Of a DNA stretch of 7,450 bases, positions 1 to 5,944 are shown one piece after another (position 1 is the first letter of the stretch; each line of letters begins with the position of its first letter). The notes beneath the pieces were generated by a model that made no database searches, was not told where the DNA came from, and saw only the letters and a program-made list of their open reading frames with translations. Origin of the DNA: Deltaproteobacteria bacterium (GTDB taxonomy: Bacteria; Desulfobacterota; DAOWNY01); NCBI GenBank assembly GCA_030642325.1, contig DAOWNY010000086.1, positions 1 to 7,450 on the forward strand. Direction: 5' to 3'. Both the position numbers and the translations under genes were made by a program.

Positions 1-123
1 ATGATCACAGGATGTTTTGCTATTACAAATTTTCACCCATTGGGTGTTATTTCAAGCTTTCGTAATACCTCGGTTTTTTAAAGCTAAACGCTTTTGAGCT
101 GACAGCTGATCGCTCAACTTAGG
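1..123 (-). repeat. Dispersed intergenic repeat, copy R1 (inverted relative to R2 at 3304-3425)
   Basis: The reverse complement of this stretch aligns almost end to end with 3304-3425. Long identical blocks include 21 nt at the 118-123 end and about 32 nt around positions 23-54. They are broken by single substitutions and one divergent block of about 10 nt (near 93-102), giving nearly 90% identity by eye. It contains a perfect 5-bp stem CACCC/GGGTG (34-38 with 42-46) followed on the plus strand by TTATTT. A second stem, TTGAGC/GCTCAA (94-99 with 112-117), has lost one arm in R2. No reading frame is evident, so this is a MITE- or REP-like non-coding repeat. The copy reaches base 1, so its true outer end may lie outside the window. 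Fainter similarity may continue to about position 150. Confidence 0.85.
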
Positions 124-227
124 CTGGAATTAAAGCGGCAAATATAACGAGATCAAGCGGATGTTGAATGGTTTCATGCAAAAGCTAACACTTAAATAGC
201 TAATACCTAACCGCACAGCTTGAAATT

Positions 228-247
228 ATCCACCCCGCCAGGGGGAT
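228..247 (-). terminator. Possible weak terminator hairpin after icd
   Basis: Read on the minus strand, this 20-nt stretch folds as ATCC/GGAT with a C-rich/G-rich inner stem and one internal mismatch. It lies about 48 nt beyond the icd stop and is followed by AATTTC, not a real T-run. The position suits the end of the icd transcript, but the poor T-tract makes intrinsic termination uncertain. The rest of 124-294 shows no gene or other clear signal. Confidence 0.3.
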
Positions 248-294
248 ATTGGGAACCTTGAAACAACCGAGTAGCTGCAGATTTCTTTTCCTTT

Positions 295-1551
295 TTAAGC
301 AGTCTTTTCCATATTGCTTATCAACTCATCCCCGAATTCTGAGCATTTCAGTTCCCTTGCCCCCTTCAGCTGCCGAGCCAGATCGTAGGTTACCGTTTTA
401 TTGGCAATGGTGATTTGTAATGCATTGGTGATCAGATCGGAAGCTGTTTTCCAGCCCATGTGATCCAACATCATGCAACCGGAAAGAATTAATGAACCGG
501 GGTTGATTTTGTCTTTTCCGGCATACTTGGGGGCGGTCCCGTGGGTTGCCTCAAACAAGGCGGTGGGGATACCGATATTAGCTCCCGGAGCCATTCCCAG
601 GCCCCCTGTTTGGGCAGCACAGGCGTCCGATAAATAATCCCCGTTTAAATTGGGTAGCGCGATTACCTCATACTCCTCGGGACGAAGTAATACCTGCTGA
701 AACATGGAATCGGCTATCCTATCCTTGATCAAAACCTTACCAGGGGGAATTTCTCCCCCAAAATCACTGTGCAGCCGATCTTCAGTGATGGTCTTTTCGG
801 CAAATTCTTTTAGGGCAACCTCATAACCCCACTTTAAAAATCCCCCCTCCGTAAATTTCATGATGTTAGCCTTATGGACCAGGGTCACACTTTTTTTGTT
901 ATGAGTGATTGCGTATTCAATTGCCATTCTGACCAGCCGCTTAGTGGCAAAGGCACTGATCGGTTTAATCCCGATTCCTGAATCCATGCGGATATTTTCT
1001 CCCATCTCCTCTCTCAAGAAGTTGATGACCTTTTTGCAGTCAGAAGAATTGGCTTCCCATTCAATTCCGCAGTAAAGATCTTCCGTATTTTCCCGGAAAA
1101 TGACCAGATCGGTTTTTTCCGGATTTTTGAGAGGGCTGGGGGTTCCATCCAGGTATTTAACCGGCCGAATACAGGCAAAAAGGTCTAATTTTTGTCTTAA
1201 TGCAACATTCAGGCTTCTGATCCCTCCACTCAGGGGAGTGGTCAGGGGGCCCTTAATGGCAATTATATGTTCTTCAATTGCCTGGAGGGTATCTTCGGGC
1301 AGCCAATCACCATACATATCAAACGCTTTTTGACCGGCATACACCTCAAGCCAGTGAACCTTTTTTTTGTTTTGGTAGCTTTTCTTGACGGCAGCGTTAA
1401 TAACTTTTTTTGTTGCCATCCATATATCCCCGCCTACCCCGTCGCCTTCAATAAAGGGAATTATTGGATCATCGGGGACAGCTAAAGAGTTGTCCTGATT
1501 AACCGTAATTTTCGTTCCTTTTTTTGTTTCAACCAAAGCGTTTAACCCCAT
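295..1551 (-). CDS. icd: NADP-dependent isocitrate dehydrogenase
   Basis: Oxidatively decarboxylates isocitrate to 2-oxoglutarate in the cytoplasm, reducing NADP+. The 418-residue product matches E. coli-type Icd along its length. The substrate loop IRSLNVALR has Ser113, the same number as the AceK-phosphorylated serine of E. coli. Also visible are the catalytic tyrosine in TEDLYCGIEW, the lysine in VHKANIMKFTEG and the metal-binding aspartates in IADSMFQQ and NLNGDYLSDACAAQ. Coenzyme residues K342, Y343, Y389 and R393 match the E. coli NADP determinants (K344, Y345, Y391, R395), so NADP is predicted. An upstream in-frame ATG at 1605 would add 18 residues with no family counterpart. The ATG at 1551 gives the usual N-terminus and exact Ser113 numbering, so it is preferred, although neither start has a convincing Shine-Dalgarno. 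Upstream is a long divergent spacer to the DUF362 gene; gltA lies about 2.7 kb away and is not in an operon with it. Confidence 0.95.
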   Translation of the reverse strand: MGLNALVETKKGTKITVNQDNSLAVPDDPIIPFIEGDGVGGDIWMATKKVINAAVKKSYQNKKKVHWLEVYAGQKAFDMYGDWLPEDTLQAIEEHIIAIKGPLTTPLSGGIRSLNVALRQKLDLFACIRPVKYLDGTPSPLKNPEKTDLVIFRENTEDLYCGIEWEANSSDCKKVINFLREEMGENIRMDSGIGIKPISAFATKRLVRMAIEYAITHNKKSVTLVHKANIMKFTEGGFLKWGYEVALKEFAEKTITEDRLHSDFGGEIPPGKVLIKDRIADSMFQQVLLRPEEYEVIALPNLNGDYLSDACAAQTGGLGMAPGANIGIPTALFEATHGTAPKYAGKDKINPGSLILSGCMMLDHMGWKTASDLITNALQITIANKTVTYDLARQLKGARELKCSEFGDELISNMEKTA

Positions 1552-1595
1552 ATTACTACTTAGTTTAAGAGTTGAGAAATTCAAGTCTACCAATT

Positions 1596-1624
1596 TTTTT
1601 ATCATAAATCATCGATTTTCGCAA
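1596..1624 (-). promoter_or_regulatory. Weak candidate icd promoter
   Basis: On the minus strand TTGCGA (1624-1619) and TAAAAA (1601-1596) are spaced by 17 nt, each 4 of 6 matches to the sigma-70-type hexamers. If used, transcription would begin downstream of the ATG at 1605, which fits the choice of the 1551 start. Such matches are common in AT-rich DNA. Confidence 0.2.
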
Positions 1625-1872
1625 GCCGGTTCAAAGGGATTATTTTTTTTGTAACAACCTGGATAATGGTTCGGCAATTTTACGTTCTATCTCAAACTTT
1701 TCTTTCTTAAAGAATTAAATCCACAGATTCTCCGGTGGAAATAAGAGTTAACCAATTGGGCATCCCCTGTTAAAGTAGCGCTAAACTATTACTTTTTGCT
1801 AAAATTATTTTGCTTTGTCGCGAAACCCCCACTAAAGTGAAGATATTGGGGGGTATTTCCTCCATTAAGGTT

Positions 1873-1901
1873 TTGCGATAATTTTTCAGGATATGGATAG
1901 T
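1873..1901 (+). promoter_or_regulatory. Weak candidate promoter for the DUF362 gene
   Basis: TTGCGA (1873-1878) and GATAGT (1896-1901) are 17 nt apart, each 4 of 6 matches to consensus. The site would give a leader of about 60 nt before the GTG at 1970. It would exclude the G/C-run hairpin at 1826-1852 from the transcript, so a more upstream promoter is equally possible. Confidence 0.2.
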
Positions 1902-1969
1902 GGGGAGATAAAAAAAGTTGCTAAAGAGAGAGCGAAATCTATATACTTATTGGCAAGGGAGAGAAAGCA

Positions 1970-3127
1970 GTGAGATCTAAGGTGGCAATTACCCGGTGCT
2001 GTTCCTATTCCAGGGATGCGGTATCGGAAGCGGTCAGAACGGCGGTGGATCTTCTGGGTGGAATCGAAACATTTGTTAAAAAAGGGGACAAGGTTTTGAT
2101 AAAACCCAATCTGCTTTCGGGAAATCCTCCCGGGGAGGCGGTTACCACCCATCCCGAAATAATCAGGGCAGTAGTGGAGCTGGTAAAAAAAGCAGGAGGA
2201 ATTCCCGGCGTGGGGGACAGCCCCGGGATCGGCAGCCTCGGGAAGGTGGCGCTAAAGGCGGGGGTTAAACGGATTTTGGATGAAATGAATGTCCCCCTGG
2301 TGGATTTTAATGATATGGTGACGGCAGATAATAGGGCAGGCTACATTTTCAAGCGGTTTGAGGTAGCCAGGGCGGTTATGGAAGCAGATGTTATTATCAA
2401 TCTTCCCAAAATTAAAACTCACGGGCAGATGCTTCTTACCCTGGCGGTAAAGAATAACTTCGGCTGCATCGGGGGGACAAAAAAGGCCCAGTGGCACCTG
2501 ATGGCCGGGGTTGACCGCCTTTTATTTGCTCATATGCTTCTGGATTTATATCTTTTAATCAACCCCGAGTTAACCGTGGTGGACGGAATCGTCGGCATGG
2601 AAGGTGATGGCCCATCAAGCGGCGTTCCCAGGGAAATTGGTATCATCCTGAGCGGTACGAATTGTGTTGCTGCCGATGTGGTTTTGTCCGAGATCCTGGG
2701 TATTGCGAGAGACGATTTGCCCACCACCAGGGCTGCCGTAATTAGAAGATTGCCCGGAGTCGATTTAGGGAAAATTGATATCCGGGGAGAGAAGCTTAAT
2801 GAAGTAAAATTGAAAAATTTTATCTTATCTTCGGTTCGTCATGTTGGCTGGAATTTGCCTCCTTTTTTCTCCCGTTCCATGGTAAACCTGCTTAGTTCAA
2901 GACCGAGGATTGATCAAAAAAAATGTGAATTGTGCGGGGCATGTGTAAAATCCTGCCCCCCCAAAATCATGCGCCTGGAAAAAAAGCAGGTTATCATAGA
3001 CTACAAACGATGCATCCGGTGTTTTTGTTGTCATGAACTCTGCCCCAGGGGAGCGGTTAAAATTCAAATGTCCTTAATAAGAAGACTTTTCCCCGGCTTA
3101 GCCGAAAAATTTGAACAAAAGTCCTGA
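1970..3127 (+). CDS. DUF362 domain protein with C-terminal 2x[4Fe-4S] ferredoxin domain
   Basis: A 385-residue, probably cytoplasmic iron-sulfur protein with no signal peptide or membrane segment. Residues about 42-245 carry the DUF362 pattern: IKPNLL (44-49), TTHPE (59-63), GDSPG (82-86), NLPKIKTHG (144-152), an AVKNNFGCIGG stretch (159-169), and VDGIVGMEGDGP (204-215). Residues 315-365 form a bacterial-type ferredoxin module with C319, C322, C325, C329-P and C348, C351, C354, C358-P, enough for two [4Fe-4S] clusters; C353 is an extra cysteine inside the second motif. The start is GTG at 1970, with AAGGGAG at 1955-1961 eight bases upstream. The biochemical role of DUF362 proteins is not settled; electron transfer or a role in cofactor handling is plausible but is inference. 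The gene stands alone between a divergent icd and a repeat-filled spacer. Confidence 0.92.
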   Translation: MRSKVAITRCCSYSRDAVSEAVRTAVDLLGGIETFVKKGDKVLIKPNLLSGNPPGEAVTTHPEIIRAVVELVKKAGGIPGVGDSPGIGSLGKVALKAGVKRILDEMNVPLVDFNDMVTADNRAGYIFKRFEVARAVMEADVIINLPKIKTHGQMLLTLAVKNNFGCIGGTKKAQWHLMAGVDRLLFAHMLLDLYLLINPELTVVDGIVGMEGDGPSSGVPREIGIILSGTNCVAADVVLSEILGIARDDLPTTRAAVIRRLPGVDLGKIDIRGEKLNEVKLKNFILSSVRHVGWNLPPFFSRSMVNLLSSRPRIDQKKCELCGACVKSCPPKIMRLEKKQVIIDYKRCIRCFCCHELCPRGAVKIQMSLIRRLFPGLAEKFEQKS

Positions 3128-3147
3128 TTATGATAAACAGGTTTTTT
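3123..3147 (+). terminator. Possible weak terminator at the end of the DUF362 gene
   Basis: CCTG (3123-3126, overlapping the TGA stop) can pair with CAGG (3138-3141), followed immediately by six T residues (3142-3147). The T-run and position are right, but a 4-bp stem with an 11-nt loop is weak. Confidence 0.3.
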
Positions 3148-3160
3148 AGTTACAGATAGA

Positions 3161-3248
3161 AGACTTAAGGTGGTCCATCCCCAGTCCAACACCTGATTTT
3201 GCGTTATTGCGCACGATCTCTCTCTACAAAGCCTTTCACCTTCAGTCT
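3161..3248 (+). repeat. Long imperfect hairpin element, copy A (related to 5770-5894)
   Basis: AGACTTAAGGTG (3161-3172) pairs with CACCTTCAGTCT (3237-3248), 11 of 12 positions, around a 64-nt interior. The same arm sequences, with the same single T/C mismatch at arm position 6, recur at 5770-5894. Similarity continues past the right arm (CTA, then GCTTG after a 3-nt gap). The interior holds a TGCG/CGCA hairpin. A CACCT at 3190-3194 could compete with the right arm for AGGTG (3168-3172). The element starts 34 nt after the DUF362 stop and may be a structured 3' RNA element or a small mobile repeat. It matches no RNA family I recognise. Confidence 0.55.
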
Positions 3249-3303
3249 ATACGCTTGGCAGTTACAAGAGAATGTGGTTTACGTTGCCGGCAAGAAAATT
3301 ATA

Positions 3304-3425
3304 CCTAAGTTGAGCGATCAGCTGCCGGCGATTAGCGTTTAGCTTTGAAAAACCGAGGTATTACGCAAGCTGGAAATAACACCCAATGGGTGAAAATTTG
3401 TAATGGCAAAACACCCTGTGAACAT
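3304..3425 (+). repeat. Dispersed intergenic repeat, copy R2 (inverted relative to R1 at 1-123)
   Basis: Matches the reverse complement of 1-123 at nearly 90% identity by eye, with identical blocks over 3304-3324 and about 3373-3404. It lies between two convergent genes, the DUF362 gene (plus) and dtd (minus), and contains the CACCC/GGGTG hairpin at 3380-3392. The arm that would complete the TTGAGC/GCTCAA stem of R1 is diverged here. No coding potential is evident. The spacer 3128-3476 otherwise holds the hairpin element at 3161-3248 and short GCTAAGT-type repeats. Confidence 0.85.
3374..3392 (-). terminator. Terminator-like hairpin inside R2, in the direction of dtd
   Basis: On the minus strand CACCC (3392-3388) pairs perfectly with GGGTG (3384-3380) across a 3-nt loop and is followed by TTATTT. 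It lies about 85 nt beyond the dtd stop, so the repeat may supply the transcription end of dtd. The stem is only 5 bp, so efficiency is uncertain. Confidence 0.4.
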
Positions 3426-3436
3426 TTTGGCTAATA

Positions 3437-3460
3437 GCTAAGTGCTAAAGGCTAAGTGCT
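3437..3460 (+). repeat. Short direct repeat GCTAAGTGCT x2
   Basis: The 10-mer GCTAAGTGCT occurs at 3437-3446 and 3451-3460, a 14-nt period, just outside R2 and before the dtd stop. Related GCTAA/TTAGC-type words occur near 182-210 on the other side of R1. This is probably a low-complexity edge associated with the repeats. Confidence 0.5.
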
Positions 3461-3476
3461 CAATTCAGGTTATACA

Positions 3477-3926
3477 TCAAGTCGATTTTTTACTATGGAT
3501 GAGCAGGGTAACCGGGCCGTCATTTAAGATGCTTACCTCCATCATTGCCTGGAATTTTCCCGATTGGACCGCGACTCCCCGTTTTTTACCTTCCAAAATA
3601 AAATATTCATAGAGTTTTTGTGCTTCCTCCGGTTTGGCGGCTTTTGAAAAAGAAGGTCTTCTCCCTTTGCGACAATCCCCTAACAGAGTAAACTGGGAGA
3701 CGACCAGCATTTCTCCCCTGGTCTCCAGCAAAGACAGGTTCATTTTTCCGGCCTGATCCTCAAATATTCTAAGATTAATCACTTTATCTATCAAGTAAAT
3801 AGCATCTGTTTCGCCATCATCCTTACTAACCCCAAGAAAAATCAGGACCCCCTTTTTAATTTTTCCTAAAATCGTACCATCAACCGTAACCTTTGCCTCT
3901 TTTACCCTCTGTAATACTACCACCAT
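3477..3926 (-). CDS. dtd: D-aminoacyl-tRNA deacylase
   Basis: Hydrolyses the ester bond of mischarged D-aminoacyl-tRNA (and Gly-tRNA-Ala) in the cytoplasm, a chiral proofreading step in translation. The 149-residue product has the normal Dtd length and start (MVVVLQRVKEAKVTVDG). It has the SQFTL motif at 77-81 with Thr80, and the C-terminal NDGPVT motif with Gly137-Pro138, the Gly-cisPro pair that selects chirality. An in-frame ATG at 3956 would add 10 residues. The ATG at 3926 is preferred because GGGAGA lies 8 nt upstream, the protein then matches the family N-terminus, and the likely TATAAT box lies at 3957-3962. In many Firmicutes dtd follows relA. Here it has its own promoter region, divergent from citrate synthase, with no relA in view. 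Confidence 0.95.
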   Translation of the reverse strand: MVVVLQRVKEAKVTVDGTILGKIKKGVLIFLGVSKDDGETDAIYLIDKVINLRIFEDQAGKMNLSLLETRGEMLVVSQFTLLGDCRKGRRPSFSKAAKPEEAQKLYEYFILEGKKRGVAVQSGKFQAMMEVSILNDGPVTLLIHSKKST

Positions 3927-3956
3927 TTTTAATTTCTCCCGAAAAGTATTTTTCAA

Positions 3957-3962
3957 ATTATA
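3957..3962 (-). promoter_or_regulatory. Candidate -10 box for dtd
   Basis: The minus strand carries a perfect TATAAT 30 nt upstream of the preferred dtd ATG. No good -35 hexamer lies at 16-19 nt (best is CATTTT at 3985-3980). The predicted RNA start near 3950 would leave a short leader of about 24 nt containing the GGGAGA ribosome site. Confidence 0.4.
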
Positions 3963-4081
3963 TTAAACCATCTATGCATAAAATGAAACTCGGTTTTTTT
4001 AAATAAGGTAACTACCCAAGGCTCAGGGGTTCACGGTTGGTTGCGCTTTTACTCTTCATGTCTCCTAACACCATTTATTTA

Positions 4082-4111
4082 TTGACAAAAGCCTATGTTT
4101 TCATCAATAAT
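4082..4111 (+). promoter_or_regulatory. Sigma-70/sigma-A promoter of citrate synthase
   Basis: A perfect TTGACA (4082-4087) and AATAAT (4106-4111, 5 of 6) are separated by 18 nt. This is the best promoter match in the window and lies in the divergent dtd-gltA spacer. Transcription should begin near 4118, giving a leader of about 170 nt. A direct repeat AGGTCA at 4112-4117 and 4131-4136 straddles the expected start and could be an operator. Confidence 0.65.
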
Positions 4112-4204
4112 AGGTCAACTAAAGGGTGAAAGGTCACTGTATTCCCGTGGGGATGGTTAAAATTTACGGACCATATTCGCTCGGAAGCCGTGATGTTTTG
4201 TTTA

Positions 4205-4243
4205 TTTCATGGAGCCGTTATATATGTTGTTATGCCATGGAAA
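4205..4243 (+). other. Candidate hairpin in the citrate synthase leader
   Basis: TTTCATGG (4205-4212) can pair with CCATgGAAA (4235-4243) with one bulged G, enclosing a 22-nt loop. It lies in the predicted 5' untranslated leader, about 45 nt before the start codon. No riboswitch class is recognised and the fold may be incidental. Confidence 0.25.
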
Positions 4244-4288
4244 GTTCATATTGTTTTGATGAATGTTTTCCGGGCAGGGAGGTGTAAA

Positions 4289-5689
4289 ATGGGAGTAAAT
4301 GCAGATGTAATTACCGATTTGATTTTGGAAGTAGCAAAAAAAGCACGCGAAGAGACAAGCTTTGAGCCGGAACCGGAACTCACTAAAGCAGTCAAATGGC
4401 CGATCAAGTCTACGATCGGGCCGGGGCTCGAAGGTGCGATCGCTTGTGAAAGCAAGATTGGATACGTCCATGGATCAAAGGGGTGGCTGATTTACCGGGG
4501 ATATGATATTTTCGATCTCTGTGCATATTCTTCCTTCGAGGAGGTATCCTATCTTCTTTTACACGGAAAGCTTCCCAATGCCGAGCAGTTTAAAATTTTT
4601 AAAAAAAAGATGAACAATTATCGATATTTAAATAAAACCCTCCGTTTGCTGGTGGGATTCCCGGTTGAAAACATGAATGCGATGGGGGCGCTTCGTCTGG
4701 GGACGAACCTTATGAGGCAGGAGTTTACCCACCTGGATGCAGAAGAAGGCAGACCTGCCACTGTCGATGCAATCAGTTCCGATGAAGACTCCATTGCCAT
4801 GGAAACTACTCCCAAAGGGGAAGTCCACGCAATTTATGAGTTTAAGAAGCACAAGCGGAAAAAATTATCCAAGATGGATCAGATGCTGGAGGATGCCTGT
4901 GGAAATGAGGCCTGCTACCACTTGATATCAGGTGTTGCGACCCTTGCTGCGGCAATTACGCGGATTAAAAGTAGGCACATGCCCATTGAACCGGATCCGG
5001 AACTAAGCCATGCCGCAAATTTGCTTTATATGATGAATGGACGCAGGCCCACGCCCATTGAAGAACGAATCATGGATGTTGCTCTCATTCTTCATGCCGA
5101 TCACGGCATGAACGCCAGCACCTTTGCATCAATGGTGGTTGCTTCCACCCTGTCGGATATTTATTTTTCGATTGGCTCGGGAATTGCCGCTCTTAACGGT
5201 CCATTGCACGGTGGGGCCAATGAACAGGTAATCATTGCTCTCAAGGAAATTGGTGATCCCGGCAATGTGGCGGCCTGGGTTGATAAGCAGTTGGCCGGCA
5301 AAAATAAAATTGCGGGTTTCGGTCACCGGGTATACAAGGCATATGACCCGCGGGCGAGGATTCTGGGTGCCCTGGCAAAATTACTGGTAGAGGGAAATAA
5401 AGAAGCGGAAATTATTTATCAAACTGCCAAGGCATTGGAGCATGAGATGATTGTCCGGCTGGGTTCAAAGAAGAATATTTTTCCTAACGTTGACTTCTAT
5501 TCCGGGATTGCTTACACCTGCCTCGGCATTCCCACTGAAATCTTCATCCCTATTTTTGCGGTTAGCCGGGTTTCCGGGTGGACTTCCAGGGTTCTGGAAT
5601 ATTTACAAAACAACCGGATATTCCGGCCCCGGGCGATGTACACGGGTGAGTTTAACAATAAATACTTGCCCATTGACGGACGAAATTGA
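4289..5689 (+). CDS. gltA: Citrate synthase (Si-type)
   Basis: Condenses acetyl-CoA and oxaloacetate to citrate, the entry step of the TCA cycle. In the 466-residue product the catalytic set is complete: H272 in LHADHGMNAS, H307 in GPLHGGANE, H346 in GFGHRVYK and D402 in NVDFYSG, equivalent to E. coli H229, H264, H305 and D362. R355 (DPRA), R427 (SRVSGW) and the RPR at 446-448 match substrate and CoA contacts. The start at 4289 is chosen because GGGAGGTG (4277-4284) lies just upstream. A longer frame from 4190 lacks a ribosome site and would add 33 unrelated residues. The protein is long for the roughly 370-residue Bacillus type: about 45 residues precede GLEGAIACESKIGYV, and a charged insertion of about 50 residues lies near 146-205. 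It is not the unrelated Re-citrate synthase. It is transcribed alone, as far as the sequence shows. Confidence 0.95.
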   Translation: MGVNADVITDLILEVAKKAREETSFEPEPELTKAVKWPIKSTIGPGLEGAIACESKIGYVHGSKGWLIYRGYDIFDLCAYSSFEEVSYLLLHGKLPNAEQFKIFKKKMNNYRYLNKTLRLLVGFPVENMNAMGALRLGTNLMRQEFTHLDAEEGRPATVDAISSDEDSIAMETTPKGEVHAIYEFKKHKRKKLSKMDQMLEDACGNEACYHLISGVATLAAAITRIKSRHMPIEPDPELSHAANLLYMMNGRRPTPIEERIMDVALILHADHGMNASTFASMVVASTLSDIYFSIGSGIAALNGPLHGGANEQVIIALKEIGDPGNVAAWVDKQLAGKNKIAGFGHRVYKAYDPRARILGALAKLLVEGNKEAEIIYQTAKALEHEMIVRLGSKKNIFPNVDFYSGIAYTCLGIPTEIFIPIFAVSRVSGWTSRVLEYLQNNRIFRPRAMYTGEFNNKYLPIDGRN

Positions 5690-5715
5690 ATCATTTAAAT
5701 AATCGGGAAAGCAGT

Positions 5716-5729
5716 TGTCCGTGGGGACA
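5716..5729 (+). terminator. Small hairpin after citrate synthase
   Basis: TGTCC (5716-5720) and GGACA (5725-5729) form a perfect 5-bp stem with a GTGG loop, 27 nt after the gltA stop. The following sequence is AT-rich but has no T-run, so this is at best a weak or factor-dependent end, or an RNA-stabilising hairpin. Confidence 0.25.
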
Positions 5730-5769
5730 TGATTAATAATATGAGAACTGCTCAGGTATTTTGAGTAAA

Positions 5770-5894
5770 AGACTTAAGGACCGAAGGAAAAGCCGGCTGT
5801 TTCCGACAGACAGATAATTATATATTTTCCACTCAAAAAGATATAAATGGCTATTTTGCTGTTTTTTTACCTTCAGCCGTCGGCCCTTCAGTCT
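5770..5894 (+). repeat. Long imperfect hairpin element, copy B (related to 3161-3248)
   Basis: The left arm (5770-5787, starting AGACTTAAGG) and right arm (5877-5894, ending CCTTCAGTCT) are complementary at 15 of 18 positions around an 89-nt interior. The outer 10 bases of both arms are identical to copy A, including the same T/C mismatch, and the right flank continues with CTA and GCTTG. The interiors of A and B are not obviously alike. Inside B are a CTGT/ACAG hairpin near 5797-5809, a GCCGGC palindrome (5792-5797) and a T7 run (5862-5868). It lies 81 nt after the gltA stop and 57 nt before the crotonase gene. Remaining parts of the 5690-5951 spacer show no clear promoter. Confidence 0.55.
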
Positions 5895-5944
5895 AGCTTG
5901 TCTGAATAGTTACCTAATATGGATGATATGAATTGGAGCGTTTG

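Larger units (their letters stand above)
1552..1969. other. Divergent intergenic region between icd and the DUF362 gene
   Basis: This 418-bp AT-rich spacer must hold the promoters of both divergent genes. No convincing consensus promoter is visible. It contains the 8-bp palindromes CCAATTGG (1752-1759) and TAGCGCTA (1776-1783). A 6-bp inverted repeat AAAGTA/TACTTT spans 1772-1795. A hairpin pairs CCCCCA (1826-1831) with TGGGGG (1847-1852). The same G-run could instead pair with CCTCC (1859-1863). No convincing small ORF or RNA gene was found. Confidence 0.6.

Noticed and set aside
1213..1215. Regulation of Icd by AceK phosphorylation, suggested by the conserved Ser113
   Set aside because: That serine is a substrate-binding residue conserved in the family regardless of AceK, and no aceK or glyoxylate-shunt gene is in the window.
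1100..1485. Open frames antisense to icd, and similar frames opposite or offset within the other genes
   Set aside because: They lie wholly inside well-identified genes, lack ribosome sites and encode no recognisable protein.
1552..1605. An 18-residue N-terminal extension of Icd from ATG 1605
   Set aside because: It has no family counterpart, and the 1551 start restores the usual N-terminus and Ser113 numbering. It cannot be excluded entirely because neither start has a clear ribosome site.
3161..3200. T-box-like AAGGTGGT motif
   Set aside because: It lacks the conserved T-box sequence and a specifier stem, and it does not lie upstream of an aminoacyl-tRNA or amino-acid gene on the same strand.
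3957..4010. A possible third, decayed copy of the R1/R2 repeat (CTCGG followed by a T-run and AAA near 3990)
   Set aside because: Only about 14 bases match, mostly a homopolymer, and no flanking blocks align.
4190..4288. An in-frame upstream extension of citrate synthase starting at ATG 4190
   Set aside because: It has no ribosome site, the added residues resemble no citrate synthase N-terminus, and a strong Shine-Dalgarno sits just before the ATG at 4289.
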